A stretch of DNA of 64,000 nt, from assembly GCA_031292625.1 (NCBI GenBank), contig JARLGU010000030.1:1-64000 (forward strand), written 5' to 3'. Each line of letters starts with the position of its first letter. Position 1 is the stretch's first letter. Origin of the DNA: Capsulimonadaceae bacterium. Its GTDB lineage: Bacteria > Armatimonadota > Armatimonadia > Armatimonadales > Capsulimonadaceae. A model generated the notes under the pieces. The model searched no databases, was not told the DNA's origin, and was given only the letters and a program-made list of their open reading frames with translations. Below are positions 9,587-19,620 of the stretch, piece after piece. A program made the translations under genes and the position numbers.

Positions 9587-11944
9587 TTACCGCCCCAACC
9601 ACAGCACGACCGTCGTCAGCGGCGCAACACTCAGCCCTCCCGCCCCCACGGTTGCCGTCTTGCCGCTGATTAAATCCGGGAAAGCGCCCTGCACGTCGTC
9701 TCGTTGCAGCGTATACGCTTTGTCCTCGCTGCAATTCATTGCGATCACGAAGTCGCCGTAGCGCAGCGAGTAGAACGCCGCCTTGCCGACAAAGGGTCCC
9801 CAATCGCCGTACGCCGGTAATATCGCATCGGCGGGACGCGCGCTGATCGGCATGACTTCGCCTGCCCACGCCTGGTGCAAAACCTCGTCCGGCGGCGGGA
9901 AGCCCCTACCCCGGATGCCATCGATCCAATCGTTGCGCGTGTATTGCCGATCGCTGGAGACGAACTGGTACCGGCTATTGGTAGTCACAATTCGCTCGAT
10001 ATTCGGCGTAATCTCATGAATTCGGACGACGCCGTTGATGCCGCGTTCCGAGCGATAGTAGAAGTTGACGAACAGCTTTTCATCGCCGTGCCGCAACGCC
10101 AATACGGCGTCTTCTTCGTCCGCCCACGCAAAATCAGGTTGGCCGTCGCTCATTGGCAATCGGTAGCTTGTCGCGGGTTGCGCTAGAACCGTCTTGTAGT
10201 CGTCGACGGCGCGCATCAAGCAGAGCGCGATGAGCGGATCGGAATCATGCAGCCGGCTGTCGAGCAACTGGAAGAACTGGTTGTCATCAAGACATTGCTT
10301 CGCGCAGCCGATCGCGACCGGATCGCCGGTCACGGCCGCGACCTCCATGGGCTCCGTCTCGCGCACCTCGGCAGCGCCGTAAGCGACATATGACGGATAA
10401 TGCGCCGTCCGGTTGTCGATGACTGACTCAAGGAACATCGCGCGATTGCCGTCGGCATCCGCCAATGGGTACCGGAACGGCGTGCGCGCGCGCTCTATTT
10501 TGATGAGTTGCTGCGTCAGCGCCGGATCGTGAGTGAGGCGCACCATGTCGGTCATGAAGTGCAGGATCGTTTCGCCGTAGCTCCCGACAAATCCCAGTTC
10601 TCGCGACAACCCCTTGCGCGTCACAAGGCTATAGTGCGCCCCGTATGGCAAATGGCTGTAACCGCCCGCCGGCAAATCCATGCCGCCGCCGCGCTCGTGG
10701 CTGGAAAGATCGGCAGGGTCGCTCCCGCGCAACGGTTCGATCCCAGCCGCCTCGTATAGGTAATGCAGAGCCTGTTCCTTCGGCAACGCGCCCGAGGGAT
10801 CGATCATGCGCAGTCCTTCGTTCGCCGTATAGATATTGCGATCGACGATCATCGATTGGTTTGTGTAGAAGCGGCGATGCGTCCGCCAGTAATCGACGCT
10901 CGCCCGTAGCGCCGCGGACCACGCCGCGCGCCGCACGACTTGCGCGCCTCCCGGCAATGTGATCGTCTCGTCGAGACGACCGGCGGCCGCGAGAGCCGGG
11001 TATACATGCAGCAACGCCTCGCCAAGTCCGCCTGCGCCCATCCAGTCAGAGGCGACGTACGCAGGGTCCACGGATTGCTGTTGGGCGATTGCATCTCCCT
11101 CGCGGATCATCTTGTTCAGTGCCGCCTGGCTGCCGAAGACGCTGGTCCACGGCGTGACGTACGCCTCGCTCAAAAATAGCAGAGGATTATGGTGCGCCCT
11201 GATGTCCCCGTGAGCTAGCCGGGTCGGAGCGGAGGCAAGCGACAAAGCGAGCGAGTTTACCCGCTCGCGAACCGCACTCATCGTCTCCGGCCCCGGCGTC
11301 GCGCGAACCGGCATCGCGGGAGCCATCCCCTGCTCCTCGCCTGCCGGCGGATCGAAGCGCGCCTCTACGTGCGTATACGCGGCGTAGATTCCCCGGCTCG
11401 CTTCGGCCATCGGTTTTTGGGCCTGTGCAAACGACGTTCCGTAGAACCAGAGTGGCCCCAACGAACGCAGGGTTAACTCGATCTGGCTGCGGCCGTCGGT
11501 CAGCAGCCTGGGCAACGGCAGGGTCACATAGACGAAGCGGCCCGGCGCTAACGCAACGTCGTCCATCTGGTTAACGACGTCGTAATCGCCCTGATCGCGG
11601 TAGCCTATCTGCTTCTCGCCGCTAAAAAGAAGCAAGCGGCCGGCCTTCTCGCCATGATCCGAGCCCCACAACTTAAACGTCACGTGGTTTGCGCGAGATC
11701 CATCCACTTTGAGCGTGAACGTTATCCGGCCGCCTTCGTACGAAACCGGCGACAGCGGCACAAGGCGGCGCGCGCTAATCCCCAAGCCTCCGGTAATCGT
11801 GTCCGACGCGGAGGCGGCTACGCCATGGGAGGCCTCCGATACCGCATTGCCGAACACGACGGAGTCGATCGGCGGGCCGGCATAAACGGCGACGGATGCC
11901 ATCGCGGCAGCTGCAAGAGCGAGAAGCGGCGTGAGTGATCGCAT
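9587..11944 (-). CDS. Secreted polysaccharide-active protein, alpha-toroid type (function unknown)
   Basis: This 785-residue protein has a clear signal peptide (MRSLTPLLALAAAAMASVAVYA). A beta-rich N-terminal region to about residue 170 resembles the ligand-binding domains that precede helical-toroid lyases and hydrolases. The middle (about 220-560) is helical with aromatic-rich motifs such as NRTAHYPSYVAYGAA, and a beta domain closes the protein. I do not recognise a named family or a certain catalytic residue. It is the last gene of the minus-strand set with the GH43 enzyme (13 bases upstream) and the esterase, so a role in hemicellulose or pectin breakdown outside the cytoplasm is inferred. 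Confidence 0.55.
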   Translation of the reverse strand: MRSLTPLLALAAAAMASVAVYAGPPIDSVVFGNAVSEASHGVAASASDTITGGLGISARRLVPLSPVSYEGGRITFTLKVDGSRANHVTFKLWGSDHGEKAGRLLLFSGEKQIGYRDQGDYDVVNQMDDVALAPGRFVYVTLPLPRLLTDGRSQIELTLRSLGPLWFYGTSFAQAQKPMAEASRGIYAAYTHVEARFDPPAGEEQGMAPAMPVRATPGPETMSAVRERVNSLALSLASAPTRLAHGDIRAHHNPLLFLSEAYVTPWTSVFGSQAALNKMIREGDAIAQQQSVDPAYVASDWMGAGGLGEALLHVYPALAAAGRLDETITLPGGAQVVRRAAWSAALRASVDYWRTHRRFYTNQSMIVDRNIYTANEGLRMIDPSGALPKEQALHYLYEAAGIEPLRGSDPADLSSHERGGGMDLPAGGYSHLPYGAHYSLVTRKGLSRELGFVGSYGETILHFMTDMVRLTHDPALTQQLIKIERARTPFRYPLADADGNRAMFLESVIDNRTAHYPSYVAYGAAEVRETEPMEVAAVTGDPVAIGCAKQCLDDNQFFQLLDSRLHDSDPLIALCLMRAVDDYKTVLAQPATSYRLPMSDGQPDFAWADEEDAVLALRHGDEKLFVNFYYRSERGINGVVRIHEITPNIERIVTTNSRYQFVSSDRQYTRNDWIDGIRGRGFPPPDEVLHQAWAGEVMPISARPADAILPAYGDWGPFVGKAAFYSLRYGDFVIAMNCSEDKAYTLQRDDVQGAFPDLISGKTATVGAGGLSVAPLTTVVLWLGR

Positions 11945-11957
11945 TGAGAATTTTTCC

Positions 11958-13637
11958 TTATGGCCGCCCCGGAACGAAACTGCCAGCGCCAGCGACAGCG
12001 TTCAGATTGCCCGAGTTGCCGGTAACCGAATGTGAGAAGCGCAGAGTCCGCGTAATGTTCGCCGCGAGCTCATACTTGAGCGAAAAGTAGTCGAAATCCG
12101 CGACGGCGGCTCTGCCTACAAAGTCCTGAGCGCACAGGCCGATAAACGCACCGGTAAAGTGCAGTCCCGCGCCGTAGTCGTCAGAGAGCTTCGAGGCGTC
12201 CAGAACGGGGCCGACGCGCGACCATGTTTTGCCGTCCGGCGACGCAAAGAACTGCAAACGCTCTTCCTCGATCTCAGCTCTCAAATAGAATCGATCCCAC
12301 TCGTCAGCCACGATTCGGCTCTCGTTGAGCTCGCCGTATTGCCCGTCATCCGTATACGCGATGCCGATAACGACGCCCATATCCTCGTCGCGCGTCACGC
12401 GAAGGTAATAATGAGTCTTCGTGTCGTACCAGCAGACCAGGCCCGCCGACTGCGAAAAATGCTTTGGCGCAAACTCCAAGCAGGTCTCGGCGACGGCAAA
12501 GCTCTCCTCGACACGCCGTGCGACCAGGCTTTGATCGAAAAGAGAATGCAGCGACTCGCGGCCGCGCAGTCGCAGCCAGCCCGGACGCGAGCTTAGCGAT
12601 GCCCAGTCATCGCTTACCGGTGCGCGCAACGATGCCCATTGAAGCCCGAGCGTCTCGGCGTCGAAGTCGTCGCGGGTCGATTCTGCGTCCCATTGGCACT
12701 CATCGAGAACCGATGCCGCCTGAAGCGCCGGAGCCGTCCGCCCTGATTTGAGCCTCAACCACCCATCGTCCGTCCACACGACCCGCTGAAGACACGTCTC
12801 CCTGCCAAGCATGCAGCGGCGATCCTGGCCGATGGGCCGGCTCGCGAGATGCGCCAGATACCAGGCTCCCGATTGGGTTTGAACCAACTCGCCGTGTCCG
12901 GCCTTCTGCAGCGGATACGCCGCGTCGTCGCGCGATGTGAGCACGGCGGTCGCGGGATCGCATTCATATGGACCGTCGACGCTGTCCGCGCGCGCCATGC
13001 TGATCCCATGGTTCCAGCCGGTGCCGCCCTCGGCCAGCATCAGATAGTATCGGCCGTCATGCTTGTAAAGATTGGGACCCTCAATCAGGCATTCCTTGCG
13101 CAGGATCGTCTTGATCGGACCGATTAAGCCTCTCGCTTGCGCATCGTACTCCTGCAATACGATTCCGGCGAAGCTGGGACGATCCGGACGATTGTCCCAC
13201 TGGACGTTCACGACCCACTTCCGGCCATCATCGTCGTGGAAGAGCGATGGGTCAAACCCGCTGGCGTTGAGAAAAACCGGTTCCGACCAGGGTCCGAGGA
13301 TACCGGTTGACGTGACGACATAATTGAGCACATCCTTGAATGCCCCAACCCGCGTTCGCACAACCGTATAGACTATATAAAACAGACCGTCGTGATAGCT
13401 CAGCGACGGCGCCCAAATGCCGGCGGAATCGATCACGCCGCGTAAATCGACGCCAGTGTCCTTCGTGAGAACGTGTCCGATCAACCGCCAATTCGCCAAA
13501 TCTCGCGAATGGTGTATCTGGATACCAGGCATCCACTCGAATGTGCTCGTCGCGATATAGTAATCGTCGCCCACGCGGAGGATCGACGGATCCGGGTTGC
13601 AGCCTCGGATTATTGGGTTTCGTATCGTTGCAGTCAT
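11958..13637 (-). CDS. GH43 beta-xylosidase / alpha-L-arabinofuranosidase
   Basis: This 559-residue glycosidase begins with the GH43 signature NPIIRGCNPDPSILRVGDDYYI, where Asp16 is the expected general base; LIEGPNLYK holds the expected acid Glu. The five-bladed propeller occupies about residues 1-310 and a C-terminal beta-sandwich with the DUF1349-like layout of two-domain xylosidases completes it. No signal peptide is present, so it is probably cytoplasmic and acts on imported oligosaccharides. I start at ATG 13637, after GGTGAGG, rather than at an upstream TTG that would overlap the esterase gene. Xylosidase and arabinofuranosidase activity cannot be separated by eye. Confidence 0.88.
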   Translation of the reverse strand: MTATIRNPIIRGCNPDPSILRVGDDYYIATSTFEWMPGIQIHHSRDLANWRLIGHVLTKDTGVDLRGVIDSAGIWAPSLSYHDGLFYIVYTVVRTRVGAFKDVLNYVVTSTGILGPWSEPVFLNASGFDPSLFHDDDGRKWVVNVQWDNRPDRPSFAGIVLQEYDAQARGLIGPIKTILRKECLIEGPNLYKHDGRYYLMLAEGGTGWNHGISMARADSVDGPYECDPATAVLTSRDDAAYPLQKAGHGELVQTQSGAWYLAHLASRPIGQDRRCMLGRETCLQRVVWTDDGWLRLKSGRTAPALQAASVLDECQWDAESTRDDFDAETLGLQWASLRAPVSDDWASLSSRPGWLRLRGRESLHSLFDQSLVARRVEESFAVAETCLEFAPKHFSQSAGLVCWYDTKTHYYLRVTRDEDMGVVIGIAYTDDGQYGELNESRIVADEWDRFYLRAEIEEERLQFFASPDGKTWSRVGPVLDASKLSDDYGAGLHFTGAFIGLCAQDFVGRAAVADFDYFSLKYELAANITRTLRFSHSVTGNSGNLNAVAGAGSFVPGRP

Positions 13638-13641
13638 TACC

Positions 13642-15282
13642 TCACCGCCGTTCAATTGTAAATTCCTGGTAGACCGGTCCCGCTGATGCGACCTTTGGCT
13701 CGGCCGCCCTACCCCATTGGAAAGCGCCCACCCGGAAGGTGACCGGATAGCGCGAGCGCACTGGGATGGGCAGGATCTTCAACGTGCCGTCCGCCTGAAC
13801 CTCGGCCGGTCCCGAGACCACGAAATACTGGATCGGCAGGTTTGAGTCCGATGCCGCTCCCAAGGCGACCGATTTAACACCGGCCTTCTGATTTGGAATG
13901 GCCGGCCAAGTGATGTTCTGTGGCGCGCCTGCCTTGTTGATCAAGCTGATCCACAGATGCATCGGCCGATCCGCCGCCCGGTAATCCTTGTCGCCAGGCT
14001 GATACGCCATAATCCATGGTTCCCAAGGATTCCCCTGTCGCGCGATGCCGCCCTGGCTGAGAGCGACCTTGAACGTATCCGGGCCGGTTTGTACCAGCCC
14101 TCCGCTGCCGACGCGGAACAGGATCGGTCCCGAGGCATGGCCCAACGTCTCGCCGGGAAAAAGAGTAGCGGATGGCGACTGGTCCAAGAACGTCGCGGCG
14201 ACTTTGACGGTTACGCCGTCGTCCAGGAACTTCGCTCCGGTATCGGCAAAACCATTCTTCGCAAGCGGAACGGGCACGCCATCCGCCACGAAGTCGATCA
14301 TCTGCGGCTTCTTCGCAAACCGCTGAGCATCGTAGGTATTCACGGCGTTCGCCATCTCTGCGTCCACATACCAGTAGGCCGCCTTTGGATCGCCCTTGTA
14401 CTGGCTCACGGGAACCGCCGCGAAACGCGAAGTTCCAAGCGTCTGGGGATCGACGAGCACACCAGCCGTTTCAGGATAGGGCTTTAGGGTCACGGGAGCG
14501 TCGAGCGGCGCGTCGGCCGGAATACGATAGGCTGCTGCCTTCTTGATAAAGAGTCCGATCACGCCCACCGTTTCCGGGTTCCAGTCGAAGTGCCCTGAGC
14601 CCGCATCGATGAACTCGCCAATCTCACGCTCTCCCGGCTCGCCGCGAAGCTTAAGCACGGATGGGCCGTCGTGATTGGACCACGTCAGCCCCCAATCCTT
14701 GCCCCACTCCGCCCATTCGGACGAGATGTGCAGCACCGGAATGTGTTCCGGAATATGCGCGAGAAACCACCCCTTGTTTGGCAATAGGGCAAAAACGCGG
14801 TCAGGACGCGCGAAACCAAAGCCGTACACGAACGGGCTCGCCGCGGAGTGCCCCACCGGCAGAAGCGGCGCATACTTAATTTCCGGATAGCCGGAAACGC
14901 TCGCGAGATCGCTCAATGCCTGATCGAGCGCAGCCGGTCCCTTTTCGCCGGAGTCGAAGAGGATGTTCAGCGGCGGACGAACAGGCCGCTCATCGCCAGG
15001 CGCGACCCACAAGATTCCCAAGCCGGCATCCGTGCACGCCTGCCGGACGCCCGGATCCTCGAACATCGGCTTTTCCAGCATATTCTGAATGCCGACCACC
15101 AGGCCGCGTATTCGAGGCGCAGCCGGAGGGATCCAGAGATACGCGCGCTGCTCCTGCGTGCCGGGCATTGGGACGGAGTACTGCCAGACGCCCGCCCGCG
15201 CGGCGGCTCCCGTGGCAATCATAGCCGCCAGTACGCCACAGATCTTCGCGAAAGAGGCAATTTGAAATCGATCGATCCGCAT
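13642..15282 (-). CDS. Secreted alpha/beta-hydrolase, probable carbohydrate esterase
   Basis: This 546-residue protein has a signal peptide ending near ATGAAARA. Its N-terminal half has an alpha/beta-hydrolase pattern with the nucleophile elbow GHSAAS (Ser146) and a possible His in SGHFDW. The C-terminal half is beta-rich without a recognised family. Its place between DUF1559 genes and a GH43 enzyme suggests removal of acetyl or feruloyl groups from hemicellulose. AAGAGAAT lies before the ATG. Substrate is inference. Confidence 0.6.
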   Translation of the reverse strand: MRIDRFQIASFAKICGVLAAMIATGAAARAGVWQYSVPMPGTQEQRAYLWIPPAAPRIRGLVVGIQNMLEKPMFEDPGVRQACTDAGLGILWVAPGDERPVRPPLNILFDSGEKGPAALDQALSDLASVSGYPEIKYAPLLPVGHSAASPFVYGFGFARPDRVFALLPNKGWFLAHIPEHIPVLHISSEWAEWGKDWGLTWSNHDGPSVLKLRGEPGEREIGEFIDAGSGHFDWNPETVGVIGLFIKKAAAYRIPADAPLDAPVTLKPYPETAGVLVDPQTLGTSRFAAVPVSQYKGDPKAAYWYVDAEMANAVNTYDAQRFAKKPQMIDFVADGVPVPLAKNGFADTGAKFLDDGVTVKVAATFLDQSPSATLFPGETLGHASGPILFRVGSGGLVQTGPDTFKVALSQGGIARQGNPWEPWIMAYQPGDKDYRAADRPMHLWISLINKAGAPQNITWPAIPNQKAGVKSVALGAASDSNLPIQYFVVSGPAEVQADGTLKILPIPVRSRYPVTFRVGAFQWGRAAEPKVASAGPVYQEFTIERR

Positions 15283-15365
15283 TGATTTATTCTCTTCTTA
15301 ACAAAGCGACCTCGCCAGGGCGATTGCCCAACGGCGAGGCCCGTGAAATCAGAGCGCCATCCGAA

Positions 15366-16241
15366 CTAAATGGGGCTGAACGTCGCGGCAAACGTGTTTA
15401 CCGCGGTTCCCGCCGCATTGTTCGCGTTCCAACCGTAGAAGGTCGAATGGTCCGACGCCTGAGCATCATTCGGCGTCAACGCCGAGAAGCCGCCGGAGAC
15501 CGCGCTGCCCTGAAGGAACTTGACATGGCCGTCGGAGAGCAGGAAGTTGCTGCCCTGGGTATGCCGTCCGAGCGCGGAGGCAGACATGGGGGACTCATAG
15601 TCCGTGTAGGCCGCGTAAGACGTCGCCGTCTCCGATCCCAACCACCCCGTGTCCGGCGTACACTGCTGCGTGTTGCCGGATGTGTCCACTCCGTAGAGCT
15701 TATTGGGTCCAGCCGCCTTGTTCATGTCGAAATAGTTGCCAAACCCGGCGCACGACGTGTTATCGAGCTGAGTCCCCGAATCGAATGTCGCCGCGCTGTA
15801 GGACACCTCAAACATGTTCACCGTGCTCGCCGGCGCAGTCATCATCCCCATATTCGGCTGCTTGCCCGAGCCCGCCATCTTCGTAAGCGCCTCGTTGTAG
15901 CCATACGATACGTGCGGGTACGCAACAATGTAGAACCCGTCGCCAGACTTCGTGTCGTCCGGGCACTGGAAGACGTTCACCGATTTCACATAAGCATAGA
16001 GCTGGCCAGCCCAGCCGACTCCCGCGCCGTAAACGCCGCCGATAGGAAGGTAATCGTCATAGTCTTGCGTATACTGGGTGAAGGCGATGCCGAGTTGCTT
16101 CATATTGCTTGCACACGATGTCTGCCTGGCCTTCTCACGCGCCGTCGCGAAGACCGGAAACAGTATAGCCGCGAGTATCGCAATGATTGCGATGACTACG
16201 AGAAGCTCTATTAATGTAAACGCCTTGTATGTCCGTGACAT
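15366..16241 (-). CDS. Prepilin-like DUF1559 (H-X9-DG) protein
   Basis: This 291-residue protein has a type IV pilin-like N-terminus: a short basic leader, AFTLIELL, then a hydrophobic helix ([18 protein letters not shown]). Residue -1 to the predicted cleavage site is Ala instead of the usual Gly. The globular domain is DUF1559-like and ends with the H-X9-DG motif ([12 protein letters not shown]). Family members are abundant in Planctomycetes and Armatimonadota and are thought to be surface or secretion pseudopilins; their substrate is unknown. I start at ATG 16241, preceded by GGAAAGGAA, not at the longer frame from 16304. It lies in the esterase-GH43 gene set. Confidence 0.85.
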   Translation of the reverse strand: MSRTYKAFTLIELLVVIAIIAILAAILFPVFATAREKARQTSCASNMKQLGIAFTQYTQDYDDYLPIGGVYGAGVGWAGQLYAYVKSVNVFQCPDDTKSGDGFYIVAYPHVSYGYNEALTKMAGSGKQPNMGMMTAPASTVNMFEVSYSAATFDSGTQLDNTSCAGFGNYFDMNKAAGPNKLYGVDTSGNTQQCTPDTGWLGSETATSYAAYTDYESPMSASALGRHTQGSNFLLSDGHVKFLQGSAVSGGFSALTPNDAQASDHSTFYGWNANNAAGTAVNTFAATFSPI

Positions 16242-16316
16242 CGTCGTTCCTTTCCTTACACTGGAGGCCCCATAAGGTGACCTGAATATGTGACTCGCGA
16301 CCACTTCGAGGACGCC

Positions 16317-17054
16317 TTAATCGTTAGGATCGGCCGTCCACATTCCGCACGGGTTCGCAAACGTTCCATTGCCGCTGGCGCACGTTCCAACACCCGGCGT
16401 ACCGACTGTTTGCTGCGGCTGCATCCACTTCACATGCCCATCGCAAAATCCGTAGTTCCACCCGCCGCTGTGTACCGGCGCCGAAAGGTTGGGTCCGCCG
16501 GACGACGTCGCGCCAGCCTGGTCGTTGGGGTTCGATGCATTCGAGCACGACTGCGCGGCGGTCGTGTTGTTGTACTGCTCCCGTTCAACCAGGTACAGCG
16601 TCGCGGCGGGAGCGGCAACCTGCGAGAACATAAGACTTAACCCATAGCCGGACGGTCCGCTCCGAAGCGCGCTGGTCGCCGAAAATGTCGGTCCCGAATT
16701 CAGACTATAGGAGCGCGTCCCAAGGTTGGTCGTGCGCGTGACCTGATCGTCCGGGCAACTCTCCCACCCGTAGGTGACAGTGGTTGAATTGGACTTCGCG
16801 ACATATTGGTTGATTATGCGGTCCCAACCCTGGTTGCTGCTGCAATATGCCGGAACGTAGTACTCATCGAAGTCCTGGCTATATAACGCGCAAGCGGTCA
16901 TCATCTGCTTCATGTTGTTCGAGCAGCTGGTTTGTCTGGCCTTCTCGCGCGCCGTCGCAAACACCGGGAACAATATCGCTGCCAAAATTGCAATAATAGC
17001 TATAACTACGAGCAACTCAATTAATGTAAACGCTGATGCTTGTCTGTTCTTCAT
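16317..17054 (-). CDS. Prepilin-like DUF1559 (H-X9-DG) protein
   Basis: This 245-residue paralogue of the next gene has a short leader, SAFTLIELL (Ala at -1), a hydrophobic helix and the sequence [19 protein letters not shown] shared by all DUF1559 proteins here. Near the end [12 protein letters not shown] fits H-X9-DG. Cysteines after the helix may form disulfides outside the membrane. It is 41 bases downstream of the GntR/LacI regulator and 75 bases upstream of the next DUF1559 gene, so the three are probably co-transcribed. Confidence 0.85.
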   Translation of the reverse strand: MKNRQASAFTLIELLVVIAIIAILAAILFPVFATAREKARQTSCSNNMKQMMTACALYSQDFDEYYVPAYCSSNQGWDRIINQYVAKSNSTTVTYGWESCPDDQVTRTTNLGTRSYSLNSGPTFSATSALRSGPSGYGLSLMFSQVAAPAATLYLVEREQYNNTTAAQSCSNASNPNDQAGATSSGGPNLSAPVHSGGWNYGFCDGHVKWMQPQQTVGTPGVGTCASGNGTFANPCGMWTADPND

Positions 17055-17095
17055 TATTCTAGTCCTATCATCCCATTTTTACCAACGAAAATCGA

Positions 17096-18241
17096 TCAAT
17101 CCATAGCCCGAACGAACCTTGGACTCGATGTCGTCTCGCGCTGAACAACGGTTGGCGCATAGACGATCGTCCGGTTGGCATCGGGCGCAGTCGTCCCCGT
17201 CAGCAACTCCACCGCGGTCGCGACCTGCTGTTCGATTAAGTGATCCACGGTCGTCAAGGCAGGGTGCATCCGCGCACCTTCCTCTAAGTTGTCGTACCCA
17301 ACCACCGAAATCTGATCCGGCACCGAGATGCGCGCTCTCCCGAGGGTAGATAGAAGATCTAGCGCCACCCGGTCGTTCCAGCACGCAATGGCAGTCGGCG
17401 CATCGGAGCGCGCAATGAACTCTTGCACCAGGGAAGGATCGACGGCCCACTGAGCCATCGTGTCTTGATTCAACATCTCGAAGGAAAGCGGAGATCCCAA
17501 GCGTTCAGATTCCCGCATCATTTTCAGGCAACCCTGCCAGCGAGCCTGCTTGGTGAAATCTCCATCCGCATGGGCGAACGCAATTCGGCGGTGGCCAAGT
17601 TCGGCAAGATGCTTCGTCACCAAGTAGCCGCCATGTTCCTGATTGCCGCAGACGCACGGGACGCCGAACACCTGATTCGGTTCCGGCGCGCCGACAAGCA
17701 CTACTCGCCGCCCCGACTCGTATAGCTGCTTGGCCAGCGGCGCAAGATCCCGGCGGAAGACAATGAACCCAGTCGGATCGCCAAAGCTGCGAATGTCGAC
17801 GGTCGCAGCCTGCTCGGGACCGAGCAAACGACACGTCACCACCACATCCGATGCGCACGACTCTTCATAGAGCAGTTCCATGCAGCGGTCAAAGATCGAC
17901 CGGTCGGGTCGCGCAATGGCAACAATCGACTTCGACAAAACGGGAGCGACAGAGGCGGCGTAGGACGCCGCGCCGCGCGTAGCGATGTCAGTTACAAACG
18001 TCCCGGAACCATGCCGGCGCACAATCCGTCCCTGCCGCTGAAGCTCATCGAGAGCCTTGAGGACGATCCGCTCGGACGCCCCCAGGCGGCGCATCAATTC
18101 CGTGTGACGCGGCAAGCGGCCGGACGGTCCAAGCGTTACGCACATGCGCTCAAGTTCCTGAAGAACCCGGACAGCCTCCGCTCTTTTGGCCGCGACGGAA
18201 GTGAGTTCAATATTTCGTTGTGCAATCGTCGTGACTGTCAT
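17096..18241 (-). CDS. GntR/LacI hybrid transcription regulator
   Basis: This 381-residue protein joins an N-terminal GntR-type winged helix (about 20-85, LPRHTELMRRLGASERIVLKALDELQRQGRIVRRHGSGTF) to a LacI-type periplasmic-binding fold (about 110-375; motifs EHGGYLVTKHLAELGHRRIAF, AIACWNDRVAL and ISVVGYDNL). This arrangement is known from AraR, where a sugar releases DNA binding. It precedes and probably controls the minus-strand DUF1559-esterase-GH43 set. A palindrome at 18382-18397 in the divergent intergenic region is a candidate operator. The ligand, perhaps arabinose or a xylo-oligosaccharide, is inferred. Confidence 0.85.
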   Translation of the reverse strand: MTVTTIAQRNIELTSVAAKRAEAVRVLQELERMCVTLGPSGRLPRHTELMRRLGASERIVLKALDELQRQGRIVRRHGSGTFVTDIATRGAASYAASVAPVLSKSIVAIARPDRSIFDRCMELLYEESCASDVVVTCRLLGPEQAATVDIRSFGDPTGFIVFRRDLAPLAKQLYESGRRVVLVGAPEPNQVFGVPCVCGNQEHGGYLVTKHLAELGHRRIAFAHADGDFTKQARWQGCLKMMRESERLGSPLSFEMLNQDTMAQWAVDPSLVQEFIARSDAPTAIACWNDRVALDLLSTLGRARISVPDQISVVGYDNLEEGARMHPALTTVDHLIEQQVATAVELLTGTTAPDANRTIVYAPTVVQRETTSSPRFVRAMD

Positions 18242-18381
18242 AATTCGCTGTCAATCCATCGAACTGTTGTCTACTCTTGATGCCAGTATATCATGGTCCG
18301 CCTAATCACGCAAGGGGTTTTGGCGAATTTTTTCGTAAGTTTTGACCACACGCACTCCAATTATCTTATGAATAATAATTT

Positions 18382-18422
18382 TCAACACAAGTGTTGACTA
18401 CACTGACGTTATATGTTAAGCT
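18382..18422 (+). promoter_or_regulatory. Promoter with overlapping palindromic operator
   Basis: TCAACAC-aa-GTGTTGA (18382-18397), 7-bp arms in perfect inversion, overlaps a TTGACT -35 box (18394-18399). TAAGCT at 18417-18422 follows at 17-base spacing. This fits repression of the dehydrogenase-symporter-GH127 operon by the divergent GntR/LacI regulator. Confidence 0.6.
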
Positions 18423-18479
18423 GTAGACGTTCTTTATCTTCAGCCGGCCGGAGCCTTCACGCGAAGGATGCACAGAACC

Positions 18480-19493
18480 ATGACACAAAAACCTTTATCC
18501 GCCTTTCTCGCGCCGAGATCCAATATCGATTTCGTCTATGGAGAGGAGAGAGCCCGCGAAATCGAGACGCGAACGACGCTTATCGAGCCCTACCCCGTCG
18601 TCGAGCCCGACGACTGGCGCACGACGATTGGAGCGGGCAGCGAAATTGAAGTGCTTTTCTCAACCTGGGGAATGCCTGCTATTAATGAAAAGGACCTCGG
18701 CGAGTTTTTTCCGCGTCTGAAGGCCGTCTTCTATGCCGCGGGCTCCGTACAGCTCTTCGCAAGGCCGCTTCTGCAACGCGACGTTACGTTGGTCAGCGCA
18801 TGGCGCGCAAACGCCGTTTCCGTCGCGCAGTTCACGGTCGCGCAGACGATGCTCGCGCTCAAGGGATACTTCCGCAATATTCGTCAGTATGACGGCTCGC
18901 CCTCGACATACGAAAGCGCCTTTCGAGGCGCTGGAGCCTACCGGGAGGCGGTCGGCCTCCTGGGGGCCGGCGCGATCGGCAGCCTGGTAATCGAAAACCT
19001 GATCGCCCAGGATGTCACGGTGCTCGTTTGGGACCCGTTTCTAGATCCGTGCGCCGCCAAACGAATGGGGGCGATTCAGGTCGAATCCATCGAGGAGCTG
19101 TTCCAACGGTCGTATGTCGTCTCCAATCATTTGGCAAACAACGACCAGACGGCCGGTCTGATCACTGGAGAACTTATGCGCCAAATGCGACGCGATGCGA
19201 CGTTCATTAACACCGGGCGCGGCCGAACCGTCAATGAGGCGGAGATGATCGAGACCCTGCGAGAGCGCCCCGATTTGTTGGCTCTGCTCGACGTGACGTT
19301 CCCGGAGCCAATGGGCGCGGACAGCCGTCTGCGGTCGCTGCCAAACGTCATCGTCAGCAGCCACATCGCGGGAACCATCGGCAACGAGGTGCACCGCATG
19401 GCGGATCTCTGCATCGGCGAGTTCGACCGCTTTGCATCCGGACAGCCACTGGAGCACCAGGTCACGATCGACCTGCTGCGTACGATGGCATAA
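18480..19493 (+). CDS. D-2-hydroxyacid dehydrogenase family protein
   Basis: This 337-residue protein belongs to the NAD(P)-dependent D-isomer 2-hydroxyacid dehydrogenases. The nucleotide-binding motif GLLGAGAIGS lies near residues 144-153. The catalytic Arg is in INTGRGRTVNE, a candidate Glu in TFPEPMG and the His in SSHIAGT. The substrate is not evident; in a sugar locus it may reduce or oxidise a sugar acid. ATG 18480 is preferred because AAGGA lies 11 bases upstream, whereas ATG 18468 directly abuts that site. It is first in the plus-strand operon with the symporter and GH127. Confidence 0.85.
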   Translation: MTQKPLSAFLAPRSNIDFVYGEERAREIETRTTLIEPYPVVEPDDWRTTIGAGSEIEVLFSTWGMPAINEKDLGEFFPRLKAVFYAAGSVQLFARPLLQRDVTLVSAWRANAVSVAQFTVAQTMLALKGYFRNIRQYDGSPSTYESAFRGAGAYREAVGLLGAGAIGSLVIENLIAQDVTVLVWDPFLDPCAAKRMGAIQVESIEELFQRSYVVSNHLANNDQTAGLITGELMRQMRRDATFINTGRGRTVNEAEMIETLRERPDLLALLDVTFPEPMGADSRLRSLPNVIVSSHIAGTIGNEVHRMADLCIGEFDRFASGQPLEHQVTIDLLRTMA

Positions 19494-19620
19494 CCGGATC
19501 GAGCGAAGAGCCGGTCAGAGCGGCAGGCAACCGCTCTGCGCTTGTCTATTGCGTGGATATGCCCCTGAGCAACCGAGTTGAATCGAGGGCTGTGTTGCAC
19601 GAAAATGGAAATCCAAACGA

